Source: an uncultured Lachnospiraceae bacterium
GTDB lineage: Bacteria > Bacillota > Clostridia > Lachnospirales > Lachnospiraceae
Length of the DNA: 64,000 bases
Assembly (NCBI GenBank): GCA_910586355.1
Contig: CAJUHJ010000001.1
Span: 1 to 64,000 of the forward strand
Direction: 5' to 3'
Shown: piece after piece, positions 35,772 through 45,366 of the stretch
Layout of the letters: each line of letters begins with the position of its first letter
Numbering within the stretch: the first letter of the stretch is position 1
The notes under the pieces: model-generated
Seen by the model: the letters and a program-made list of their open reading frames with translations, nothing else
Told to the model about the DNA's origin: nothing
Databases searched by the model: none
Translations under genes and position numbers: made by a program

Positions 35772-37640
35772 ATGAAACAATTGTTTATAGATAGAAAACT
35801 TTGGGCGAGAAGGGTATTTTTGGTCTGTTATGATATTTGCGCAGTTTTTATTGCGGCTCTTTTGGCGCTGATTGCAAGATTTGATTTTTCATTTGATGAA
35901 GTGCCAGAGCATTTTCTGGAAAATATGTGGAAATCTATGCCGGCTGCAGTCGTTACAACGCTCCTTATTTTTGGAATTTTCCGTCTGTACAGCAGCCTTT
36001 GGAGTTATGCAGGGGGAATGGAGATGATGTATCTTGTTTCTGCCTGTATCATTGAAACAATCGTAAATATGATGCTCTTACTCTTGTCACATCCAGAAAC
36101 GGGCTACCCTGTACCAAGAAGCTACTATGCTTTTTTTGGAATATTTTTGTTCGGGCTGATTTTTTTCTGCCGTTACAGTTATCGTGCGATGCGCGCGGTA
36201 CGAAATATGCTGCGGGATGCGGAATATACGAGAAATGTGCTGATTATCGGCGCTGGTGAGTCTGGAAATACATTGATTAAAGAGATTAAGAACAGCCGTT
36301 ATCTAAAAAAACGTGTCATCGGTGTGATTGACGATAATAGAAGTAAGGTGGGCGGATATATTCATGGCGTAAAAATCGTCGGAAATCGTGATGATATTAT
36401 AGAAAAATGCCAGGAACTGCATGTGCATGAAATTATTGTGGCTATGCCGAGCGCCTCTCCAAAACAGATGAAGCAGATTTTAGATATTTGTAAAGAAACG
36501 GGATGTGAATTGAAGAGGCTGCCGGGGATTTACCAGCTTGTCAATGGAGACGTCAGTATCAGCAGCTTAAAAGAAGTTGACGTCAACGACCTTTTGGGAA
36601 GAGAGCCTGTGGAAGTAGATTTGGATTCAATTATGGATTATGTTTCTGGTAAAACTGTTATGGTAACTGGCGGTGGAGGTTCCATCGGAAGCGAGCTTTG
36701 CCGCCAGATTGCCGGGCATAATCCCAAATTGCTGGTAATTGTGGATATTTATGAGAATTCCACATATGATATACAAAATGAATTAAGAGCCAAGTATCCT
36801 GAATTGAAGCTGAACGTTTTGATTGCATCTGTGCGGAATACAAACCGCATGAATGCGATATTTGAAAGCTGCCGTCCGGATATTATTTATCATGCGGCGG
36901 CGCATAAGCATGTGCCTCTGATGGAAGACAGCCCAAATGAAGCAATTAAAAACAACGTGCTTGGTACTTGGAAAATGGTCCAGGCGGCGGATTTTTATCA
37001 GGTGAAGCGTTTTGTGATGATTTCAACAGATAAGGCCGTTAATCCAACGAATATTATGGGGGCTTCCAAACGTATCTGTGAAATGATTATTCAAACCTAT
37101 AATAAACGTTCCAATACGGAATATGTAGCGGTTCGATTTGGAAATGTGCTTGGAAGCAACGGAAGCGTTATACCGTTATTTAAAAAACAAATTGAGCGCG
37201 GAGGCCCGGTTACAGTGACACATCCGGACATTATCCGTTATTTTATGACGATTCCGGAAGCGGTTTCTTTGGTACTGCAGGCGGGCGCATATGCAAAAGG
37301 CGGAGAAATTTTTATTCTTGATATGGGGGAACCGGTAAAAATCGTTGACCTTGCCAAAAACTTAATTTTACTTTCCGGGCATAAGCCGGGGGAAGATATT
37401 CAGATTGAATTTACGGGGCTGCGTCCGGGAGAAAAATTGTATGAAGAAATGCTGATGGATGAGGAGGGGCTTTTAGATACAGCAAACAGAAGAATTCATA
37501 TCGGAAAGCCGATTGAGATGGATGACGATTGGTTTTTGGATCAGCTGGAAAAACTTAGTAAATATGTTGTTACGGAACCGGATGATATTCGGACATGGGT
37601 GCAGCGCATTGTGCCGACATATCATCCCAAGGAGGATTAA
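35772..37640 (+). CDS. Membrane-bound nucleotide-sugar 4,6-dehydratase (PglF/WbpM/CapD-like)
   Basis: 622 residues: four N-terminal membrane helices, a CoA-binding-like Rossmann domain (GAGESGNTLIKE), then an SDR domain with GGGGSIGSEL, AAHKHVPLME, STDKAVNPTNIMGASKR and the LRPGEKLYEEM end. Members convert UDP-GlcNAc to UDP-4-keto-6-deoxy-GlcNAc. ATG 35772 is the likely start because the upstream extension overlaps the Wzy-like gene. With the next three genes it forms an initiation set for a 2-acetamido-2,6-dideoxyhexose (inference). Confidence 0.9.
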   Translation: MKQLFIDRKLWARRVFLVCYDICAVFIAALLALIARFDFSFDEVPEHFLENMWKSMPAAVVTTLLIFGIFRLYSSLWSYAGGMEMMYLVSACIIETIVNMMLLLLSHPETGYPVPRSYYAFFGIFLFGLIFFCRYSYRAMRAVRNMLRDAEYTRNVLIIGAGESGNTLIKEIKNSRYLKKRVIGVIDDNRSKVGGYIHGVKIVGNRDDIIEKCQELHVHEIIVAMPSASPKQMKQILDICKETGCELKRLPGIYQLVNGDVSISSLKEVDVNDLLGREPVEVDLDSIMDYVSGKTVMVTGGGGSIGSELCRQIAGHNPKLLVIVDIYENSTYDIQNELRAKYPELKLNVLIASVRNTNRMNAIFESCRPDIIYHAAAHKHVPLMEDSPNEAIKNNVLGTWKMVQAADFYQVKRFVMISTDKAVNPTNIMGASKRICEMIIQTYNKRSNTEYVAVRFGNVLGSNGSVIPLFKKQIERGGPVTVTHPDIIRYFMTIPEAVSLVLQAGAYAKGGEIFILDMGEPVKIVDLAKNLILLSGHKPGEDIQIEFTGLRPGEKLYEEMLMDEEGLLDTANRRIHIGKPIEMDDDWFLDQLEKLSKYVVTEPDDIRTWVQRIVPTYHPKED

Positions 37641-37645
37641 AAGTT

Positions 37646-38284
37646 ATGAATACTGGGCTTACAGCCAGTCAAAAGAGATATGTTCAAATCAAGCGTTTTT
37701 TGGATTTTGCGCTTAGCCTGGGAGCGTGTATCCTATTGTCGCCCATACTGCTTCTTTTGTGCATTGCCATAAAACTAGACAGCAGAGGGCCGGTTTTGTT
37801 CAAACAAAAGCGCGTGGGAATTCATAAAACATATTTTCCAATTTATAAATTTCGGACCATGCGTATGGATACGCCGAAAGACATGCCAACGCATATGCTG
37901 TCAAATCCAGAGCAGTATATTACGAAGACGGGACATTTTCTGCGGAAATCTTCTTTGGACGAACTGCCCCAGCTTTTTAATATCATAAAAGGCGACATGA
38001 GCTTTGTCGGCCCGCGTCCCGCGCTTTGGAATCAGGACGATTTGGTAGCGGAGCGGGAAAAGTATGGAGCAAACGACGTTTTGCCGGGACTGACTGGCTG
38101 GGCACAAATTAACGGCAGGGACGAGCTGGAAATTCCGGTTAAGGCGAAACTAGATGGAGAGTATGTCAAACGTATGGGCTTTTGGTTTGACGTACGATGC
38201 TTTTTCGGTACATTTACCTCTGTGCTGCGTGCAGACGGCGTTGTGGAGGGGGGAACTGGGGAGATGAAGAGGAATCGAAAATAG
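37646..38284 (+). CDS. Short polyprenyl-phosphate sugar-1-phosphate transferase (PglC/WbpL-role)
   Basis: 212 residues: one re-entrant or membrane helix (about 20-42) and the catalytic domain with GPVLFKQKRVG, YKFRTMRMD, SSLDELPQLFNIIKGDM, FVGPRP and GLTGWAQINGRD. The minimal monotopic form, like PglC. AAGGAGG sits 8 bp before ATG 37646. It probably transfers the sugar phosphate made with the neighbouring dehydratase and SDR to undecaprenyl phosphate. Confidence 0.92.
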   Translation: MNTGLTASQKRYVQIKRFLDFALSLGACILLSPILLLLCIAIKLDSRGPVLFKQKRVGIHKTYFPIYKFRTMRMDTPKDMPTHMLSNPEQYITKTGHFLRKSSLDELPQLFNIIKGDMSFVGPRPALWNQDDLVAEREKYGANDVLPGLTGWAQINGRDELEIPVKAKLDGEYVKRMGFWFDVRCFFGTFTSVLRADGVVEGGTGEMKRNRK

Positions 38285-38292
38285 GTTGGGAC

Positions 38293-39183
38293 ATGAAAAA
38301 AATTTTGATTACAGGGCAAAGTAGTTATATAGGAACGTCAATTCAAGCTTATATTGGAGAGCATTGCAAAGACTGGAAGGCAGATACGGCAAGTGTGCGC
38401 AATGGAGCGTGGAAAGATATTGATTTTGGTTCATATGACTGCGTACTGCATATGGCGGGAAAAGCGCATGCAGATGTAGGACATGTATCCAAGGATGTTA
38501 AAAGAGAATATTATGAGGTCAATTATGAGTTGACGAAAGAAGTGGCGAAACAAGCAAAAAAAGCTGGGGTAAAGCAGTTTATTTATCCTGGAAGTGTTAT
38601 TGTTTATGGTGAAAGCGCTCCTTATGGGACAGAAAAGAGAATTACCGCCGATACAAAGCCCGATCCGGCTAATTTTTATGGAGACAGTAAATGGCGCGCG
38701 GATGAAGCAGTGCAAAAGCTAAATTCTGAGAATTTTAAAACAGTTGTACTGCGGCTTCCAATGGTATATGGGAAGGGCAGCAAAGGGAATTATCCGCAGT
38801 TATCTAAAATTGCAAAAAAAATTCCCATATTCCCAAATGTTTCGAATACAAGGAGTATGATTTATATTGAAAATTTATGTGAATTCATTTGCGAAATCAT
38901 TGAATATGAAGACGGAGGTGTTTTTTTTCCGCAGAATGAAGAATATACTTCAACGGCACAAATGGTAAAAACAATAGCAGAATCGGCTGACAGAAGAATC
39001 ATTTTGACAAAGGCATTAAATCCAATTGTCTGGCTGATGAGTAAGATGCCGGGAAAGATAGGAAGATTGGTGAATAAGGCGTTTGGGAATTGTACATATG
39101 AGAAATCCTTAAGCGATTACAGGGGAAACAAGTATCAGGTGTACAATTTCAAAGATTCCATTCGCAGAACGGAAGGACAGTAG
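38293..39183 (+). CDS. SDR, nucleotide-sugar 4-reductase/epimerase-like
   Basis: 296 residues: ILITGQSSYIGTSIQ loop, LHMAGKAHAD, GSVIVYGES and YGDSKWRADE (YxxxK). This shape is shared with WbpV/WreQ-type reductases that act after a PglF/WbpM-type dehydratase to give UDP-FucNAc or UDP-QuiNAc. ATG 38293 is chosen since the longer frame covers the end of the upstream gene. Confidence 0.82.
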   Translation: MKKILITGQSSYIGTSIQAYIGEHCKDWKADTASVRNGAWKDIDFGSYDCVLHMAGKAHADVGHVSKDVKREYYEVNYELTKEVAKQAKKAGVKQFIYPGSVIVYGESAPYGTEKRITADTKPDPANFYGDSKWRADEAVQKLNSENFKTVVLRLPMVYGKGSKGNYPQLSKIAKKIPIFPNVSNTRSMIYIENLCEFICEIIEYEDGGVFFPQNEEYTSTAQMVKTIAESADRRIILTKALNPIVWLMSKMPGKIGRLVNKAFGNCTYEKSLSDYRGNKYQVYNFKDSIRRTEGQ

Positions 39184-39188
39184 TTTAT

Positions 39189-40340
39189 ATGAAAAAAAAG
39201 GCGTTAATGACAGCTTCCGTAGCGTCAATGATAGATTTGTTTAATATGGATAACATTCATATTCTGAAGGAGGCAGGGTATGAGGTTCATGTTGCAAGTA
39301 ATTTTAAATTTGGCAGCATTACCAGTCAGGAAAGGGTGGATACATTTCGCAGAGAACTTACTGACGCTGGGATTACGACGTATCATATCCCCATTCCGCG
39401 CAGTATCAGTGATGTAAAAAATATTATTCTCTCTTATCGGCAGATGAAGCAGCTTTGCGAAACAGAAAAGTTTGATCTGATACACACCCAGTCGCCGATT
39501 GGCGGGGTTGTAACACGGCTTGCCGCCAGAAATATCAGAACTCAAGGCAGCAAGGTAATTTATACTGCGCATGGGTTTCATTTTTTTCAGGGCGCGTCGA
39601 AAAAAAACTGGATGTTGTTTTACCCGATTGAAAAATTTTTGTCACGATATACCGATGTATTGATTACAATTAATCAGGAAGACTATCAAAGAGCACAGAA
39701 GTTTTATGCCAGGCAGGTACGTTATCTTCCTGGAATTGGGATTGATATACAGGAATTTTCAAAGGATAGATCAGACAGGGCGCAAATTCGGGAAAGTTTC
39801 GGTATCACAGACCAGGACTTTTTGCTGGTAAGTGTAGGGCAGATTTCAAAGCGGAAAAATCAGGGGACGTTCATAAAGGCAATGGCTGAAATTTCAGATG
39901 TAACTGTAAAGTATTTAATTGTGGGTCTGGGAGAATATGAACAAACAGACCGTGAATTGGCAAAAAGTCTGCATGTGGATAACAGAGTGATTTTCGCCGG
40001 ATACTGTGAAAATATCAATGCGCTTCTTCATGCAGCAGATTGTTTTGTTTTTCCATCTTTGCAGGAAGGGCTTCCGGTATCACTGATGGAAGCTATGGCC
40101 GCAAAAGTTCCGGTAGTATGTAGCAGAATACGCGGGAACACAGATTTAATTACAGATGGTTTTAATGGCCGTCTTGTAGAGCCAATGGACGTGAAAGGAT
40201 ATGCTAAAGCAGTCATGGAATTGAAACTGCATAAAGAGCAGGCTGCAACGTATCGGGAAAATGCGTTTGATAAAATCAAAGAATTCAGTATACAGGCGGT
40301 GCATGGGAGGATGGAGGGAATTTATCGTAAGATAAGATAG
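39189..40340 (+). CDS. GT4 glycosyltransferase
   Basis: 383 residues, GT-B fold. The N-half has MTASVASMIDLFN and YTAHGFHFFQGA; the C-half has VSVGQISKRKNQ and the donor-binding FPSLQEGLPVSLMEAMAAKVP with the EGLPVSLMEA glutamates. It is similar to EpsD/CapM-type enzymes that add the second sugar after a PglC-type initiation. It is the last gene before the AT-rich block. Confidence 0.9.
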   Translation: MKKKALMTASVASMIDLFNMDNIHILKEAGYEVHVASNFKFGSITSQERVDTFRRELTDAGITTYHIPIPRSISDVKNIILSYRQMKQLCETEKFDLIHTQSPIGGVVTRLAARNIRTQGSKVIYTAHGFHFFQGASKKNWMLFYPIEKFLSRYTDVLITINQEDYQRAQKFYARQVRYLPGIGIDIQEFSKDRSDRAQIRESFGITDQDFLLVSVGQISKRKNQGTFIKAMAEISDVTVKYLIVGLGEYEQTDRELAKSLHVDNRVIFAGYCENINALLHAADCFVFPSLQEGLPVSLMEAMAAKVPVVCSRIRGNTDLITDGFNGRLVEPMDVKGYAKAVMELKLHKEQAATYRENAFDKIKEFSIQAVHGRMEGIYRKIR

Positions 40341-40380
40341 TTATCTGAATATTATAATAAATTCTAAGGAGGAGAATCAA

Positions 40381-41208
40381 ATGCCAAAAGTATCTGTTAT
40401 TATGGCTGTTTATAATCTAGAAAATGTGGAAATTCTTGGAAAATCAATTGCTTCTATACAAAATCAGACGTGCTCTGATATAGAATTTATTATTTGCGAT
40501 GATGGTTCAACTGACAATACAAGAGAATTGTTAAAAAAATTTGCTAAAAAAGATCGTCGAATTAAACTTATATACAACTCAAAAAATAGGAAAGCAAGTT
40601 ACGCCAGAAATAAATGTATTAAACATGCCAAAGGGAATTATATTGCAGTTATGGATGCGGATGATATTTCTGATATTAGAAGAATTGAAAGATTATCAGA
40701 ATTTTTAGATGAACATACAGAATATGATTTTGTAGGATGTAAAGGAGAATTTTTTGTTAATCAGATTGGTGATGATGGTGAAATATACTGGTATTGCAGA
40801 AAACCAGAATCAAAAGATTTTTTGTTTTCTCTACCATATGTACATGCTTCTATGTTATTTCGTAAAGAGTCGTTAAAGCGTGTGCAAGGATATGATATAT
40901 CAAAAAATGTAATTCGTGCGGAAGATTATGATTTATTATTGCGATTATATGGGGAAGGGATGAGGGGATATAATATAAATGAAGTTTTGTATTATATAAG
41001 GCGTGACAAAAATCAGTATCATAGAAGAAAATATAGGTATCGTTTTCATGAAGCGTATATAAAATATCGTGGTTTTAGAAAGCTGGGATTATTTCCAAGC
41101 GGTATTATATTTGCAGTAAAACCATTAATTGTTGGATTGATTCCATTACATTTTATGGCAGTTCTACAAAAGAAATATTATAGTAAAAAACAGGAAGCAG
41201 GAAAATGA
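40381..41208 (+). CDS. GT2 glycosyltransferase
   Basis: 275 residues: KVSVIMAVYNLENVEILG, CDDGSTDNT, IAVMDADDISD and RAEDYDLLLRLY, followed by a C-terminal helix that may associate with the membrane. AGGAGGAGAAT precedes the ATG. From here the base composition is clearly AT-richer than before. The 3' end overlaps the next gene (ATGA). Confidence 0.87.
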   Translation: MPKVSVIMAVYNLENVEILGKSIASIQNQTCSDIEFIICDDGSTDNTRELLKKFAKKDRRIKLIYNSKNRKASYARNKCIKHAKGNYIAVMDADDISDIRRIERLSEFLDEHTEYDFVGCKGEFFVNQIGDDGEIYWYCRKPESKDFLFSLPYVHASMLFRKESLKRVQGYDISKNVIRAEDYDLLLRLYGEGMRGYNINEVLYYIRRDKNQYHRRKYRYRFHEAYIKYRGFRKLGLFPSGIIFAVKPLIVGLIPLHFMAVLQKKYYSKKQEAGK

Positions 41209-42128
41209 CAGGGATTATAGTTTTAAATTATCAGACATGGGATATTAGTTTTAGATGTGTACAAAATATAATAAAAACACAACAAGATCTTATATATCAT
41301 ATATATCTGGTGGATAATGCTTCACCAAACCCGATTCCAATAAAATTTTTGGATTTTTTAAATAAAAATGAAGATATAATTACATTTTTAAAATCTTATA
41401 AAAATAGTGGTTATGCAGCAGGAAATAATATTGGAATTCTTCAGGCGCTGAAAGATGGTTGTGATAATTTGCTAATTACAAATAATGATATTTTGTTTGA
41501 TAAAGATTCTATTTATGAATTATTAAAAGTTCTGGATGATAAAAAAAAGATTGGGATTGCAGGCCCTAAGGTTGTGAATAATAAAGGTGAGGTACAGATT
41601 AGCAGATGTTCCATGAAAACTGAAATTAAGGAAGTATTTCAAATATTTACTGTTGCAAAAAAAATCTTTCGGAAAAAATGGGACGAGTATTATTGCCTGA
41701 ATCAAAATGCGGATGAGCCATCATTTGTTTATTATGTTTCTGGTTGTTGCTTTGCAATTTCAAGGACATGTGCATTAGAAGTAACACCATTAGATGAAGG
41801 AACTGTGTTATATGATGAAGAATTGATTTTGGGTATTCGGATGGAAAGCCGGGGATATAAAACATATTATAATCCGAAAAGTATTGTGGTGCATCAGCAT
41901 GGAGGGACAACGAAACAAATGCAGCCTTTTATGCATCAATGTATCTGCCAAAGCGAGTTATATTACTGCAGTAAATATCTTAAGGCTAAAAAATGGCAAT
42001 TACGATTATTATATTATTATCGCCGTGGATTATATTGGATTAGGAGCAGAAGAAATTATAATTTTAGAAGATATTGGACAAAATTTGAAAGAGAAACATA
42101 TGAATTTTATAAAAGTATAATAATGTAA
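41205..42128 (+). CDS. GT2 glycosyltransferase, rhamnosyltransferase-like
   Basis: 307 residues. IIVLNYQTWDISFRCVQN, LVDNASPNP, NSGYAAGNNIGI and ITNNDILFDKDS match the RfbF/WbbL type of GT2, often rhamnosyltransferases. The HQHGGTTKQM segment follows the catalytic region. The start overlaps the previous stop (ATGA). The donor is probably dTDP-rhamnose but this is not proven. Confidence 0.83.
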   Translation: MTGIIVLNYQTWDISFRCVQNIIKTQQDLIYHIYLVDNASPNPIPIKFLDFLNKNEDIITFLKSYKNSGYAAGNNIGILQALKDGCDNLLITNNDILFDKDSIYELLKVLDDKKKIGIAGPKVVNNKGEVQISRCSMKTEIKEVFQIFTVAKKIFRKKWDEYYCLNQNADEPSFVYYVSGCCFAISRTCALEVTPLDEGTVLYDEELILGIRMESRGYKTYYNPKSIVVHQHGGTTKQMQPFMHQCICQSELYYCSKYLKAKKWQLRLLYYYRRGLYWIRSRRNYNFRRYWTKFERETYEFYKSIIM

Positions 42129-42174
42129 ATACTATCTATATGTTATTGCGTTGATAATATAAGGAAATAAAAAG

Positions 42175-42203
42175 TTGATATTTTGTATAAGGACTGTTAT
42201 AAT
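42175..42203 (+). promoter_or_regulatory. Sigma-A promoter inside the AT-rich glycan block
   Basis: TTGATA (42175-42180), 17-bp spacer, TATAAT (42198-42203) with a TGT extension. The next start codon is 50 bp downstream. Confidence 0.75.
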
Positions 42204-42252
42204 TCAATAAATACTTATATTTGGAAAGTTTTCTCAGTGGAAAGTGATATTT

Positions 42253-43098
42253 ATGGAAAAAGGACAACCATTAGTATCAGTGCTAGTAAGAACTTGCAAT
42301 CGCCCTCAAGTTTTACGTACAGCATTGAATAGTATACAAAAACAAACGTATTCTAATATTGAAGTTGTAATAGTGGAAGACGGAAGTAATCAGTCTGAAG
42401 AAATGTTGAGATCGGAATATCAACAATTAAACTATATTTATGAAGCGACAGGTGAGAAACAAGGGCGTTCAAAAGTTGGAAATCGTGCAATGCAGCTTGC
42501 CACAGGAAAATATCTCAATTTTTTAGATGATGATGATGCCTTTTTTCCGGATCATATAGAAATTTTGGTAAATGAGATTAAACATAGAAAAGAAAGAGCA
42601 GTTTATAGCATCGCAGAAGAACATCAGATAATCGTAGATCAGAAGGATTATGGGGCATCTAAAGTCAAAAAATGTATTGTTCGATATAAACAGCCGTTTA
42701 ATCGGGTTTTATTATATACAATGAATTATATTCCTATTCAAAGTATCATGTTTGAAAAAAGTCTTTATGAAGAGTTAGGTGGTTTTGACACTGAAATTGA
42801 AACATTGGAAGATTGGGATCTTTGGGTACGCTATTCCACAATTACAGATCTTTATTTTATAGAAAAAATAACTTCTTATTATCATACCCCTTATGAAAGA
42901 AAAAAGAAACAGAAAAGAGCGGTGGGTTTAAAAGATTATACACAGACTATACATGAAAAATTTGAGACATATCATGTGGAACTGTCAGTAGAACAGGTGA
43001 GTCAGGAAATGCAGTATGTGATTCGGGAATATAAGAATAATGGATTAATTCGCTATATAAGAATATTTTTTCGCGCAGTATTTTTTGGAGAAAGGTAG
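42253..43098 (+). CDS. GT2 glycosyltransferase
   Basis: 281 residues: LVSVLVRTCNRPQVLRTAL, VEDGSNQSE, LNFLDDDDAFFPDH and ETLEDWDLWVRYS. ATG 42253 follows GGAAAG; the GTG at 42244 overlaps that site. First gene of the transcript from the promoter at 42175, followed by a DegT aminotransferase. Confidence 0.85.
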   Translation: MEKGQPLVSVLVRTCNRPQVLRTALNSIQKQTYSNIEVVIVEDGSNQSEEMLRSEYQQLNYIYEATGEKQGRSKVGNRAMQLATGKYLNFLDDDDAFFPDHIEILVNEIKHRKERAVYSIAEEHQIIVDQKDYGASKVKKCIVRYKQPFNRVLLYTMNYIPIQSIMFEKSLYEELGGFDTEIETLEDWDLWVRYSTITDLYFIEKITSYYHTPYERKKKQKRAVGLKDYTQTIHEKFETYHVELSVEQVSQEMQYVIREYKNNGLIRYIRIFFRAVFFGER

Positions 43099-43109
43099 GC
43101 AGAACCAAT

Positions 43110-44228
43110 ATGGGAAAAAATATATTTGTTACACGAGCATCGATGCCTCCATTTGAAGAATATGTTGAAGAAATCAAAGAGTTATGGGATACTCATATTT
43201 TGACAAATATGGGAGTAAAACATAAAGAATTAGAAAAAAAGTTAGAAAATTATCTGCATGTAAAAAATGTGTCATTGATGGTAAATGGTCATATGGCGTT
43301 GGAACTAGCAATACAGGCAATGAATCTAACAGGTGAGGTAATTACTACGCCATTTACTTTTGCATCAACTACACATGCGATTGTGAGAAATGGTCTGACC
43401 CCGGTATTTTGTGATATTGATCCAGAAACTTATACAATGGATCCGGATAAAATCGAAGAATTAATAACAGAAAGAACTTCTGCTATTATACCAGTGCATG
43501 TGTATGGAAATATATGCAATACAGAAAGAATTGAAGGAATCGCAAAAAAATATGGATTAAAAGTTATTTATGATGCGGCGCATGCTTTCGGAGAAGAATA
43601 TAATAATATTGGGGTGGGAAATTTTGGAGATGCGTCTATTTTCAGCTTCCATGCAACAAAAGTATTTAATACAATAGAAGGTGGAGCGGTTTGTTTCCAT
43701 GATAATGAATATGGAAGAGATCTATATCGTTTAAAAAATTTTGGAATTCAAGGCCCTGAAACAGTTGATTATGTAGGTGCAAATGCTAAGATGAACGAAT
43801 TTCAAGCTGCAATGGGTATATGTAATTTGCGTTACGTTGATAAGGAAATTGAAAAAAGAGAAAAAGTATATCAACATTACGTAAAAAGATTACAGCGACT
43901 ATCGGGAGTACAGCTTATGAAGTTACAAAAAAATATAAAATATAATTACGCGTATTTTCCAGTTGTTTTTCATGATGAAGTCTTTGGTGTAAATCGGGAT
44001 CAAGTTTTTAATATGTTGGCGTCGGAAGGATTTTATACAAGAAAGTATTTTTATCCATTGACTAGTACGTATGAGTGTTATCGGGACAGATTTGATGGAA
44101 ATACGACACCGATTGCATTATCTATATCTAAGAAAATATTAACTTTACCTATATATGCAGAATTGAATTTGAGTATCGTTGACAGAATATGCAATCTCAT
44201 AGTAGGTATAAAAAAAGACTATGAATAA
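43110..44228 (+). CDS. DegT/DnrJ/EryC1/StrS-family PLP aminotransferase
   Basis: 372 residues. Lys184 in SFHATKVFNTIEGG is the PLP-binding lysine; VYDAAHAFG carries the Asp that contacts the PLP nitrogen; NAKMNEFQAAMG is typical. These enzymes aminate keto-sugars of nucleotide sugars. The substrate could be a 4-keto sugar from RfbB or the dehydratase at 35772. The next gene (ATP-grasp) overlaps its end by 8 bp, hinting that the new amino group is then acylated. Confidence 0.88.
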   Translation: MGKNIFVTRASMPPFEEYVEEIKELWDTHILTNMGVKHKELEKKLENYLHVKNVSLMVNGHMALELAIQAMNLTGEVITTPFTFASTTHAIVRNGLTPVFCDIDPETYTMDPDKIEELITERTSAIIPVHVYGNICNTERIEGIAKKYGLKVIYDAAHAFGEEYNNIGVGNFGDASIFSFHATKVFNTIEGGAVCFHDNEYGRDLYRLKNFGIQGPETVDYVGANAKMNEFQAAMGICNLRYVDKEIEKREKVYQHYVKRLQRLSGVQLMKLQKNIKYNYAYFPVVFHDEVFGVNRDQVFNMLASEGFYTRKYFYPLTSTYECYRDRFDGNTTPIALSISKKILTLPIYAELNLSIVDRICNLIVGIKKDYE

Positions 44229-45351
44229 GGGGCTTAAGTTGAAATATATAATTCTTTTTTCAGGGTATAATCAGAGAGCAGTGATAGCGTTTTTGCGTAC
44301 TTTAACTCAGAATCATGTGGATAATTATATTATCTTTGCAGCTTCTGAAAAAGATAGCATTTTAAAAACAGAATATAGGTCGCGTGTGTTTGTAATTAGA
44401 AAAAATAAAGTGTTAGATTATAATGAAATAGAGAGTTATATTCATGATGCAAAATTGAAGTTGGGTTTTGAAAAATTTCTGATTCCGCCTACTACAGAGG
44501 CATTAAACCGCTTTTTGATAGAGTATGAGGAAAAGTTTAATCTTACTGGATATATTTCATCATTAGTTTCTAAAAGATTATATGAATTAGTTTCTGATAA
44601 ATTAAAATTTTCGGAATTATGTTTTGAGCAGAATATTTTAATTCCAGAAAGAATTCAGTTTCCACAGGTGTTTAGAGAAGAATTTGTTGCGAAACCCTTA
44701 ACGTATTATGATAAGGAAGGCAGAGTGTTTTCTCCTATTTTGATAGAGACAAAAAATGATTTCAGGATTTTTGATAAAAATTATCCTAAAGAGTCATTTT
44801 ATTATCAGCGTTATATACATGGCAGAAGCATATATTTATTATATTATTTTCCACTTAATTCGAATAATTTAAAAATCCTGAAATTTTCTCAGGAAAATTT
44901 TATGCAACAGCCATATGGAAAGTCTATTTTAGTTGCTAAACCAAGTGATTATCACTTGAAACACATTTCAGATCAATTTGAGAGGTTATTTCAACATGTA
45001 GGGTATACTGGTTTTGTTATGGTTGAATTACGCGTAGATGGGGACAAGCCATATATGATAGAGGCAAACCCAAGATTTTGGGGTCCATCTCAATTATTTG
45101 TTGATGCGGGATGTAATTTTTTTGAAGTTTATTTAAATGATTATAAGTTTATAAACAAGAAAATTGATACTAATAATATAAATATGGATGTAAAATATTT
45201 TTGGCATTCAGGGACTGTTACAAAAGAATCTGTAAATAATTGTTTTTTTAATGATTACAAACAAGAGTACTTGGAGGAGTTTTGCGAATTAGTTCAATGG
45301 GACATTTATAAAAGGAAAGATACAAATCAGTTGTTTTTAGAATATGAATAG
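44221..45351 (+). CDS. ATP-grasp ligase-like protein
   Basis: 376 residues. The ATP-grasp C-terminal part is clear: VMVELRVDGDKPYMIEANPR with the metal-binding Glu and Asn, then FWGPSQLFVDAG. The N-terminal third is Rossmann-like (IILFSGYNQRAVIAFLR). ATP-grasp enzymes join a carboxylate to an amine or thiol, so after an aminotransferase it could add an amino acid to an amino sugar (inference). ATG 44221 overlaps the upstream gene but has no ribosome binding site; TTG 44239 lies 6 bp after AAGGGG and is a good alternative. Confidence 0.78.
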   Translation: MNKGLKLKYIILFSGYNQRAVIAFLRTLTQNHVDNYIIFAASEKDSILKTEYRSRVFVIRKNKVLDYNEIESYIHDAKLKLGFEKFLIPPTTEALNRFLIEYEEKFNLTGYISSLVSKRLYELVSDKLKFSELCFEQNILIPERIQFPQVFREEFVAKPLTYYDKEGRVFSPILIETKNDFRIFDKNYPKESFYYQRYIHGRSIYLLYYFPLNSNNLKILKFSQENFMQQPYGKSILVAKPSDYHLKHISDQFERLFQHVGYTGFVMVELRVDGDKPYMIEANPRFWGPSQLFVDAGCNFFEVYLNDYKFINKKIDTNNINMDVKYFWHSGTVTKESVNNCFFNDYKQEYLEEFCELVQWDIYKRKDTNQLFLEYE

Positions 45352-45366
45352 TCGGAGGAGTTTAAT

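Noticed and set aside
38197..38292. N-terminal extension of the SDR gene at 38293
   Set aside because: It overlaps the end of the sugar transferase gene and encodes a Cys/Arg-rich stretch unlike SDR N-termini.
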